From a bacterium (GTDB lineage: Bacteria > BMS3Abin14), in contig CP070719.1 in assembly GCA_020350725.1 (NCBI GenBank), positions 1,052,454 to 1,059,047 on the forward strand: DNA of 6,594 nt, written 5' to 3'. This document shows positions 1 to 4,518 of this stretch, piece after piece. Under the pieces are notes generated by a model. It was not told the DNA's origin. It worked only from the letters and a program-made list of their open reading frames with translations, and ran no database searches. The translations under genes were made by a program, and so were the position numbers. Position 1 is the stretch's first letter, and each line of letters opens with the position of its first letter.

Positions 1-13
1 AGAGATAAGTGTG

Positions 14-105
14 CTGAGTTGTTACCTATTACATATCACTGAGTACTTAGGACTCAGCTCTCCGTTCACTGTTCACAGTCAATACCTGAAACATGGAACA
101 TGGCT
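14..105. repeat. Degenerate heptanucleotide-period repeat, block 1
   Basis: Cut into sevens from base 21, the sequence reads GTTACCT, ATTACAT, ATCACTG, AGTACTT, AGGACTC, with AC at positions 4-5 of all five units. By hand count, neighbouring units agree at 18 of 28 positions, where about 7 would be expected by chance. After a one-base phase slip the period continues as GTTCACT, GTTCACA (64-77), then CATGGAA, CATGGCT (92-105). It resembles in style the short tandemly repeated repetitive (STRR) heptamers known from cyanobacterial intergenic DNA; that is only an analogy. Confidence 0.55.
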
Positions 106-127
106 ATCATATACGGAGGAAGCGGTT

Positions 128-162
128 GTCATTGCGAACCGGAAACCGCGTGAAGCAATCTC
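128..162. repeat. REP-like dispersed intergenic element
   Basis: The element opens with GTCATTGCGA (128-137) and closes with GAAGCAATCTC (152-162, preceded by T). The ends carry the inverted pair ATTGC (131-135) and GCAAT (155-159). The pattern 'GTCATTGCGAg...GAAGCAATCTC' is one I recognise as a recurring short palindromic repeat between genes in many bacterial genomes. Only one copy lies in this window, so its dispersed nature rests on recognition, not on copies seen here. Confidence 0.5.
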
Positions 163-202
163 GGGAGACCCTGCTCGGGGGACGCGCTTTGGAAAAAGAG
201 GC

Positions 203-237
203 CAGGAGTCAGGAACCAGAATTCAGGAGGAAGGAAT
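203..237. repeat. Degenerate heptanucleotide-period repeat, block 2
   Basis: Five consecutive 7-bp units read CAGGAGT, CAGGAAC, CAGAATT, CAGGAGG and AAGGAAT. Adjacent units agree at 17 of 28 positions by hand count. AG at positions 2-3 and A at position 5 are constant in all five. The unit differs from that of block 1 but the period is the same, with the REP-like element lying between the blocks. Confidence 0.6.
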
Positions 238-269
238 TAAATACTTGGATCGTTTTCTAATCTCCAATT

Positions 270-293
270 TCTAATGCTCTAATGCTCTGATGC
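270..293. repeat. 8-bp tandem repeat, three copies
   Basis: TCTAATGC occurs twice head to tail (270-277 and 278-285), followed by TCTGATGC (286-293), which differs by one base. A related TCTAATCT lies just upstream at 256-263. The array ends about 40 bases from the stop codon of the pyruvate kinase gene, on its downstream side. Confidence 0.75.
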
Positions 294-332
294 AGCACCG
301 TGAACCGGGGACTGGAAATAATTCCCTTCCTG

Positions 333-1769
333 TCAACTGCCTGTGGACATCCTGTGGACCTTGAGGAAGTTGGTCTTGGCGATGCTGTTCAGGGGCAGGC
401 TGGCCGTGACGATAACGATGTCGCCCCGCCCGGCCTGCCGCCGCTGGAGGAGGGCCCTTTCCACCTCGGCTATCAGAGTATCGGTACTGTTGAGCCGCCT
501 CATGTAAATCGGGATGACACCCCGGTACAATTTCATCCTGTTGATGACCGCCGGGTCGGGAGTGAAGGCGATGATGGGGACCTGGGGTCTGAATTTGGCC
601 AGAAGACCCGCCGTGTATCCAGACCGGGTGAAGGCGACGATGCACCGCGCGTGGACGTCCACGGCGGCATGGACGGCGGCGTCGGCCACCGCGAAACTGG
701 TCCGGTCGAACGCAGCACCTTCAACGGGCTCGGGGACGGCAGACCGCGCCTCGAAGGGGGCCCCCTTTCCCTCGACCTCCTCTATGATGCGGGCCATCAT
801 CCGGACGGTCCTGACCGGGTACCTGCCGATGGCGGTCTCGCCGGACAGCATCACTGCATCCGAGCCGTCGAGGACCGCATTGGCCACGTCTGCCGCCTCC
901 GCCCGGGTGGGGACCGGACTGTCCACCATGGACTCGAGCATCTGCGTGGCGGTGATCACTGTCCTCTGCTTACGGTTTGCCCTGCGGATGAGGTCCTTCT
1001 GGATCAACGGCACGGCGGAAGGGGAGAGCTCCACTCCCAGATCGCCTCTGGCCACCATGATGCCGTCGGACACGTCGAGGATGGCTTCGATGCGGTCAAC
1101 GGCTGCGGGCTTCTCGATCTTTGCGATGATCGGGATGTTCGAACCCATTTCCCTGAGCCTGCGCCGGACCAGCGACACGTCACCCTCCCGGGTGACGAAG
1201 GACAGGGCCACTGCGTCCACACCCTCCCGGATGCCGAACCGGAGGTCTTTTTGGTCTTTCCGGGTATATGGTCTTGCTGTGATGGGTGAATCGGGCAGGT
1301 TCACACCCTTGTGTGAGGTGAGGTACCCGCCCTCCTTGACCCTGGCAACCAGTGCGTTGCCTCTGCTGCCGATTACCGTGAGTTCGACACGGCCGTCGTC
1401 CAACAGGACCCGGTGCCCCGCCCTGACATCCCGGACCAGGGCACCATAGGAGACGTACAGGGTGTCCTCCCTGGAGGTCCGCCGCCCGGAGCGAAGCATG
1501 ACTTCCCGGCCCTTTTCGAGAACGATTCCCCCCTCAGCTACCTCGCTGATCCTGATCTTGATCCCCTGCAGGTCGAGAAGGACCGCCACTGGGATGTTCA
1601 ATTTTCTGCTCACCGAACGGAGGGCCCTGAGGTAGTTTCGGTGTTCCGTTTGGGAACCGTGGGACATATTCAGGCGCGCCACGTCCATTCCCCCGCGGAC
1701 GAGTCTCTCGAGGGTGGAGCGGGTCCCCGTGGCAGGGCCAAGGGTGCAGACGATCCTGGTCTTCCTCAT
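333..1769 (-). CDS. pyk: Pyruvate kinase
   Basis: Cytosolic enzyme of the last step of glycolysis: phosphoenolpyruvate plus ADP gives pyruvate plus ATP. The 478 residues match the usual bacterial length, and all landmarks are present: the N-terminal MRKTRIVCTLGPAT, substrate-binding ARLNMSHG (31-38), the signature IIAKIEK with the catalytic lysine K217, metal-binding E219 and D243 (VARGDLGVE, 239-247), TATQMLESM (273-281), PTRAEAADVANAVLDGSDA (287-305) and a C-terminal regulatory-type domain with TRSGYTAG (381-388). The ATG at 1769 is forced by an in-frame stop four codons upstream; its ribosome-binding site is weak. Residues 66-73 read DLQGIKIR instead of the animal DTKGPEIR. Leu, Gln and Lys here are the combination linked to enzymes that do not need K+, while Ile in place of the usual Pro is unusual. 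The gene stands alone, divergent from the YHS gene. Confidence 0.97.
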   Translation of the reverse strand: MRKTRIVCTLGPATGTRSTLERLVRGGMDVARLNMSHGSQTEHRNYLRALRSVSRKLNIPVAVLLDLQGIKIRISEVAEGGIVLEKGREVMLRSGRRTSREDTLYVSYGALVRDVRAGHRVLLDDGRVELTVIGSRGNALVARVKEGGYLTSHKGVNLPDSPITARPYTRKDQKDLRFGIREGVDAVALSFVTREGDVSLVRRRLREMGSNIPIIAKIEKPAAVDRIEAILDVSDGIMVARGDLGVELSPSAVPLIQKDLIRRANRKQRTVITATQMLESMVDSPVPTRAEAADVANAVLDGSDAVMLSGETAIGRYPVRTVRMMARIIEEVEGKGAPFEARSAVPEPVEGAAFDRTSFAVADAAVHAAVDVHARCIVAFTRSGYTAGLLAKFRPQVPIIAFTPDPAVINRMKLYRGVIPIYMRRLNSTDTLIAEVERALLQRRQAGRGDIVIVTASLPLNSIAKTNFLKVHRMSTGS

Positions 1770-1834
1770 GGTTTTATCTTACCATTCCCGGGGCCGATAT
1801 GCCCCTCGGCCGGCAATGTCTTCGGGTTAAAGGC

Positions 1835-1846
1835 CGGGGATCCCCG
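1835..1846. other. 12-bp perfect palindrome in the pyk/YHS divergent gap
   Basis: CGGGGATCCCCG is perfectly self-complementary. It sits in the 220-bp gap between two divergent genes (1770-1989), in a GC-rich stretch that also contains the pairing arms CTCGGCC and GGCCGGG (with one G-T wobble) on the plus strand. It lies 66 bases upstream of the pyruvate kinase start and could be an operator or part of a folded 5' leader. In such GC-rich DNA it could also be chance. Confidence 0.3.
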
Positions 1847-1989
1847 CCGGGCCGGGCGAGAAGCCCGATGTCCCTTGGGGTTCCAACTCTTTATGAAAAC
1901 CTTATGGATTCATGAGAGGGCTGTGATACCCGTCCTGCTATCCTTTCCTGGAAGGTATCATAAAACATATTCGACAAGGGAGGCAGCCC

Positions 1990-2460
1990 ATGAGAGGCTT
2001 GAATACATTGCGGGCTTTGGTTTTGGCCGGTGCCCTTACCGTGGTCTCCTTGATCCCTTCGGGACCTGCCCAGGCTGAGACGTTCTTCAACGTGAACTGG
2101 AGGGGAGTGGCGGTCAAGGGATACGACCCCGTGGCCTATTTCACCGAGGGGAGGCCCGTCAGAGGCCTCGCCATGTACGAGCTGGATTGGGAGGGAGCCA
2201 GGTGGAGGTTCGCCAACCCCGGGAACATGGAGAAGTTCAGGGAAAGTCCTGAGAAGTTCGCTCCCCGCTACGGGGGGTACTGCGCCTACGGCGTCGCCGT
2301 CGGAGGGCTCTACGACATCAAACCCGAGGCATGGTCCGTGGTGGACGGCAGGCTCTACCTGAACAAGAACCTCGAGATCCGAGAGACATGGCGTCAGGAT
2401 ATCGACGGTTACATCCGGAATGCCGATGCTAATTGGCCCGGCCTGAGAAGAGGGAAGTGA
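1990..2460 (+). CDS. Exported YHS-domain protein
   Basis: A 156-residue protein with a Sec signal peptide: positive start (R3, R8), hydrophobic core about 9-22, and a probable cleavage after AQA at 27-29, placing it in the periplasm. The mature part is one YHS-type domain: VNWRGVAVKGYDPVAYFTEG (35-54), then WRFANPGNMEKFRESPEKFAPRYGGYCAYGVA (72-103) and a PEAWSVVDGRLYLN segment. This pattern fits the family named 'YHS domain-containing (seleno)protein', in which a position near Y97-C98 can be Cys or selenocysteine; here it is an ordinary Cys, C98. YHS domains are often linked to metal binding, but the substrate of this family is not known to me. The ATG at 1990 has GGGAGG six bases upstream. 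It is a single-gene unit, divergent from pyruvate kinase and convergent with the lipoprotein gene. Confidence 0.9.
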   Translation: MRGLNTLRALVLAGALTVVSLIPSGPAQAETFFNVNWRGVAVKGYDPVAYFTEGRPVRGLAMYELDWEGARWRFANPGNMEKFRESPEKFAPRYGGYCAYGVAVGGLYDIKPEAWSVVDGRLYLNKNLEIRETWRQDIDGYIRNADANWPGLRRGK

Positions 2461-2631
2461 ATGACAGGCCGGTCTCCGGAGAAAAGGGTTTGAGTCCCGA
2501 GAGACAGCTGCAAGTGATCAGGGTCAGGCCTGCTCAATTGGCGATCGGGACTGCCTTTACCTTCCAGACAGCACTCCGAACCCCTAAAACTTTACCCCTC
2601 CAAACGAAACCTGAGTTCGCACCTGGAAAAC

Positions 2632-2669
2632 CCCTGAACCCCGGGTGGTCATCCCACCGGTGTTCAGGG
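2632..2669 (-). terminator. Intrinsic terminator of the lipoprotein gene
   Basis: CCCTGAAC (2632-2639) pairs fully with GTTCAGGG (2662-2669). Inside it CCGG/CCGG and TGG/CCA extend the stem around a short loop, with one mismatch and one bulge. On the minus strand the hairpin is followed after one base by TTTT (2630-2627). It overlaps the stop codon of the lipoprotein gene (2664-2666). The plus-strand side has no T run, so it is less likely to end the YHS transcript, although convergent geometry would allow some effect. Confidence 0.6.
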
Positions 2670-3197
2670 CTGCATGCCGTCCAACTCGCTCTCCGGGACC
2701 TGGAAGCAGATCTGCTCGTTGGCCAGGGTCAAAAAGACGAACTCCTGACAGTCCGGGTCGCAGATCGTCACCGGACCGATGGCGCAGGTAAAGTCGTAGG
2801 TACCCGAGATGTCAGTGATGTGCAGGGTGCCATAGTAGGCGTTGGAACTGGACACCGCAAAAGTGCCTGTGAAGGAGGAGGTCTCTCCGTCGACGGTGAT
2901 GCTCTCGCTGATCGTCCCGGAGTTGATGATCATCGATCCGGAGAAGCTGGAAAAGGCATCACTTGAGATCGGCATCTGGGGTATCCCGTCGATCCAAATG
3001 TCGATGTCGAAGCTGTGCAGCGCATAGGTGCCGTCCAGATTGTCCATGTCCGGAGGCGGCGGATCGTCCTTCGTCCAGTGATCGTATTCCACAAGGCACA
3101 CCTCCACCAGGCGCTCCCCGTCTCCGCCGCCGCACCCGCCGCCCAGAAAAGCCAGTAAGCACATCAGGGCCACAACAGTTACACCCGTTGTCGGCAT
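2664..3197 (-). CDS. Putative secreted lipoprotein, unknown function
   Basis: A 177-residue protein that I cannot assign to a family. The N-terminus is a hydrophobic signal (VTVVALMCLLAFLGGG, 6-21) followed by C22 and a glycine run, which suggests a lipidated cysteine; the box LGGGC is a poor match to the classic L-A/S-G/A-C. After a proline-rich linker (DDPPPPD) the chain is rich in Ser, Thr, Ile and aromatic residues in alternating patterns, as in a small all-beta domain, possibly lipocalin-like. Five further cysteines, including the CDPDC motif, could form disulfides. The start is chosen at 3197 because GGAGG (3206-3210) lies 8 bases before it; an ATG at 3203 is only 2 bases from that site. 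A GTG start at 3389 would add 64 residues lacking signal character and running through the promoter. The gene has its own promoter and terminator. Confidence 0.65.
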   Translation of the reverse strand: MPTTGVTVVALMCLLAFLGGGCGGGDGERLVEVCLVEYDHWTKDDPPPPDMDNLDGTYALHSFDIDIWIDGIPQMPISSDAFSSFSGSMIINSGTISESITVDGETSSFTGTFAVSSSNAYYGTLHITDISGTYDFTCAIGPVTICDPDCQEFVFLTLANEQICFQVPESELDGMQP

Positions 3198-3204
3198 AAC
3201 CATT

Positions 3205-3212
3205 CCCTCCTC
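3205..3212 (-). promoter_or_regulatory. Ribosome-binding site deciding the lipoprotein start
   Basis: On the minus strand GAGGAGGG precedes two in-frame ATG codons. The GGAGG core is 2 bases from the first (3203) and 8 bases from the second (3197). The second has the normal spacing and is taken as the start. Confidence 0.65.
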
Positions 3213-3300
3213 AGACGGCCAAATCGCCTGAAAAATAGACTTTGAACGGTAGTCAGAAAAAGAAAAGCGCCATATCGCCCCCAAAAGTCTGGATAGAAAA

Positions 3301-3328
3301 ATTGTATCTCTTGTTCGGCAGGAATCAA
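3301..3328 (-). promoter_or_regulatory. Sigma70-type promoter of the lipoprotein gene
   Basis: On the minus strand a -35 TTGATT (3328-3323) is followed after 16 bases by a -10 TACAAT (3306-3301), matching consensus at 4 of 6 and 5 of 6 positions. Transcription would start near 3294, leaving a leader of roughly 95 bases before the ATG at 3197. Confidence 0.55.
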
Positions 3329-3382
3329 GAAAAATGACCGCCCGCCCGAACGAGGCCACCGGGGGAAAATCGCCTCCTGCTC

Positions 3383-3411
3383 TTGACACACCCCCGGGTG
3401 GTGCTTATCTA
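3383..3411 (+). promoter_or_regulatory. Candidate promoter of the hsp20 operon with a dyad in its spacer
   Basis: A perfect -35 TTGACA (3383-3388), an exact 17-base spacer, then TATCTA (3406-3411), a weak -10 with 3 of 6 matches. The spacer opens with the dyad CACCC-CC-GGGTG (3389-3400), which lies where a repressor could block RNA polymerase. If real, the mRNA has a leader of about 190 bases before the preferred hsp20 start. The weak -10 would suit a regulated promoter, but this is inference. Confidence 0.4.
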
Positions 3412-3594
3412 GAAAAACGGAAGCAAAAAACACCCATCAATAGAAAAATTAACAATGAAATTAACCATTTAGGTATTTTATTCCGCTTGACAAGGTCGCC
3501 CCCTCCGGGGAAAGGCCCTATCGAGGAGATCGGCAGGACAGGGAGATCATCGGATGAGCCAGGCACAAACCGCCATTGCGGAACCTGTTTCCGG

Positions 3595-3602
3595 AAAGGA
3601 GG
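3595..3602 (+). promoter_or_regulatory. Strong ribosome-binding site deciding the first hsp20 start
   Basis: AAAGGAGG ends 5 bases before the ATG at 3608. The alternative ATG at 3554 has only GGGAG, 8 bases upstream. The upstream segment UUUCC (3588-3592) can pair with GGAGG (3598-3602, two G-U pairs) across a 5-base loop, so the site might be partly masked in the mRNA. Confidence 0.6.
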
Positions 3603-3607
3603 ATGCC

Positions 3608-4057
3608 ATGAACAGTTTTAAACCGTGGCAGGAATTGGAGAGATTACGAAACGATATGGACCTCATGCTGGACCGGTATTCCGGCACAACCCCCTGGAGG
3701 CTTGCTTTCCTTCCGGGCAGGGGTGCCCGGAAGTATCCTCAGCTGAACGTGATCGAGGACGAGGCCCGATATGAAGTGGAGGCTCTCGCCCCCGGCGTCG
3801 ATCCGGACACCATCACGCTGTCGGTCCAGGACAATACGCTGACTATTTCCGGTGAGAAAAAGCCGGCGGAGGATCTCAGGCCCGAGGATTATCACCGGTC
3901 CGAACGGTCGGTGGGAAAGTTTGTTCGAAGCGTGCAGCTCCCCGACCACGTCGACCAGGACAAGGTCAAGGCAAAATACAGGGAAGGGATCCTCACCGTG
4001 GTGCTGGAAAAGAGCGAGGCGGCAAAACCGAGGCAGATCCCGGTGGAAGTCGGTTAG
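3608..4057 (+). CDS. Small heat-shock protein, Hsp20 family (first of pair)
   Basis: ATP-independent holdase chaperone of the alpha-crystallin family, which binds unfolding proteins in the cytosol and forms large oligomers. The 149 residues have the usual layout: an N-terminal arm with MNSFKPWQELERLRNDMDLML, the alpha-crystallin domain from about 44 to 136 (PQLNVIEDEARYEVEALAPGV, then FVRSVQLPDHVDQDKVKAKYREGILTVVL with the G-I-L motif at 127-129), and a C-terminal tail with IPV (144-146), a form of the I-X-I/V motif that docks in the neighbouring subunit. The ATG at 3608 is preferred for its AAAGGAGG site and typical N-terminus. An in-frame ATG at 3554 would add 18 residues (MSQAQTAIAEPVSGKEDA). 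Twelve bases separate it from the second hsp20 gene, so the two are surely co-transcribed. Confidence 0.93.
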   Translation: MNSFKPWQELERLRNDMDLMLDRYSGTTPWRLAFLPGRGARKYPQLNVIEDEARYEVEALAPGVDPDTITLSVQDNTLTISGEKKPAEDLRPEDYHRSERSVGKFVRSVQLPDHVDQDKVKAKYREGILTVVLEKSEAAKPRQIPVEVG

Positions 4058-4069
4058 AGGAGGTGTGAC

Positions 4070-4468
4070 ATGGCAGAGATCGAAAAAACCGTACCCGAAG
4101 TCGCAGAGGGCGCCGCCGCGCGCGGCGAATCAACCCGCGAAGGTGAGCTTTACGCCATGCCCCCCGTTGATATCTTCGAAAAGGAGGACGCGCTTTACGT
4201 TCTTGCCGACCTGCCCGGGGTCAAACCCGACGGGCTGGCTGTCAACGTCGAAAATGGAGTCCTCACCATAGAGGGAAAGGTGGAACGGGAGGAAAAGGCC
4301 GGTTACCTGCGGAGAGAGTTCGCTCTGACCTCCTTCTACCGCCAGTTCCGTATCGCCGAGACCATCGACACCGAGAGGATCAAGGCGGCTCTGAAGAACG
4401 GCGTCCTCCACCTGACCCTGCCAAAGATAGAGCGGGCCAAGGCCAGGCGGATCCCTATCGAAACCTGA
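4070..4468 (+). CDS. Small heat-shock protein, Hsp20 family (second of pair)
   Basis: A second alpha-crystallin chaperone of 132 residues. Its N-terminal arm is short, polar and Ala/Glu-rich (1-30), unlike the amphipathic arm of the first gene. The alpha-crystallin domain runs from about 31 to 118: PPVDIFEKEDALYVLADLPGV, NGVLTIEGK, FYRQFRIAETID, then the G-V-L motif at 111-113. The tail ends with IPI at 128-130, a canonical I-X-I. The ATG at 4070 has GGAGG six bases upstream. The two proteins are diverged paralogues, not a recent duplication, since they agree mainly at family-conserved positions. In other bacteria paired Hsp20s can form mixed complexes; whether these do is unknown. Confidence 0.95.
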   Translation: MAEIEKTVPEVAEGAAARGESTREGELYAMPPVDIFEKEDALYVLADLPGVKPDGLAVNVENGVLTIEGKVEREEKAGYLRREFALTSFYRQFRIAETIDTERIKAALKNGVLHLTLPKIERAKARRIPIET

Positions 4469-4488
4469 GCGGCTTACCTGTTCCGCCG

Positions 4489-4512
4489 GGGGCTCGGGCT
4501 TGCCCGAGCCCC
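4489..4512. terminator. Hairpin between convergent hsp20 and GMP-synthase-like genes
   Basis: GGGGCTCGGG (4489-4498) and CCCGAGCCCC (4503-4512) form a perfect 10-bp GC-rich stem with a 4-base loop. It lies 20 bases after the second hsp20 stop and 6 bases from the stop of the convergent gene. On the plus strand only a short ATTTA follows, and the minus side has no T run, so it is not a textbook intrinsic terminator. Its position and strength still argue for a bidirectional transcription end or RNA 3'-end protection. Confidence 0.6.
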
Positions 4513-4518
4513 GCGCAT

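Larger units (their letters stand above)
1..332. other. Gene-free, repeat-rich intergenic region
   Basis: No convincing gene lies here. The one open frame of fair length on the plus strand (11-274) has no ribosome-binding site I can recognise, and its translation looks like no protein family; it runs straight through short DNA repeats. The sequence consists mainly of degenerate 7-bp units (about 14-105 and 203-237), a REP-like element (128-162) and an 8-bp tandem repeat (270-293). A small inverted repeat, CTGAGT/ACTCAG, sits at 39-44 and 52-57. The stretch lies downstream of the pyruvate kinase gene, and I see no clear intrinsic terminator for that gene in it. Confidence 0.6.
3198..3607. other. 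Divergent intergenic region, lipoprotein gene / hsp20 operon
   Basis: About 400 bases without a gene, visibly richer in A and T than its neighbours. It holds the minus-strand promoter of the lipoprotein gene (3301-3328), a plus-strand promoter candidate for the hsp20 operon (3383-3411) and a leader of nearly 200 bases before the preferred hsp20 start. A hairpin CGCCTG/CAGACG (3225-3230 with 3212-3217, including one G-U pair in the minus-strand RNA) sits directly before the lipoprotein ribosome-binding site. I found no CIRCE-type inverted repeat (TTAGCACTC/GAGTGCTAA) and no convincing heat-shock sigma-factor promoter. Confidence 0.55.

Noticed and set aside
11-274. 87-codon plus-strand open frame at the left end
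   Set aside because: It runs through the heptad repeats and the REP-like element, lacks a ribosome-binding site, and the middle of its translation is just the repeat read as protein.
300-1289. Long plus-strand open frame (329 codons) opposite pyruvate kinase
   Set aside because: It is antisense to a certain gene in GC-rich DNA, where long shadow frames are common. Its translation is rich in Gly, Asp, Arg and His without any family pattern.
514-1449. Second long plus-strand open frame (311 codons) opposite pyruvate kinase
   Set aside because: It is another shadow of the same gene, Ser/Thr/Arg-rich and without domain motifs.
1413-2078. Plus-strand open frame from inside pyk across the gap into the YHS gene
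   Set aside because: It overlaps two well-supported genes in the wrong frames and has no recognisable protein pattern.
2433-2966. Plus-strand open frame overlapping the YHS 3' end and the lipoprotein gene
   Set aside because: It is mostly antisense to the lipoprotein gene, which has its own signal sequence, ribosome-binding site, promoter and terminator.
3198-3389. N-terminal extension of the lipoprotein to a GTG at 3389
   Set aside because: The added residues lack signal-peptide character and would be read from DNA that holds the gene's promoter. A strong ribosome-binding site supports the ATG at 3197.
3487-3515. TTGACA closer to the hsp20 genes as a -35 box
   Set aside because: At 17 bases downstream the sequence is GAAAGG, which is no -10 box. 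Neither a sigma32-type CCCCAT box nor a sigma54 site fits at the right distance.
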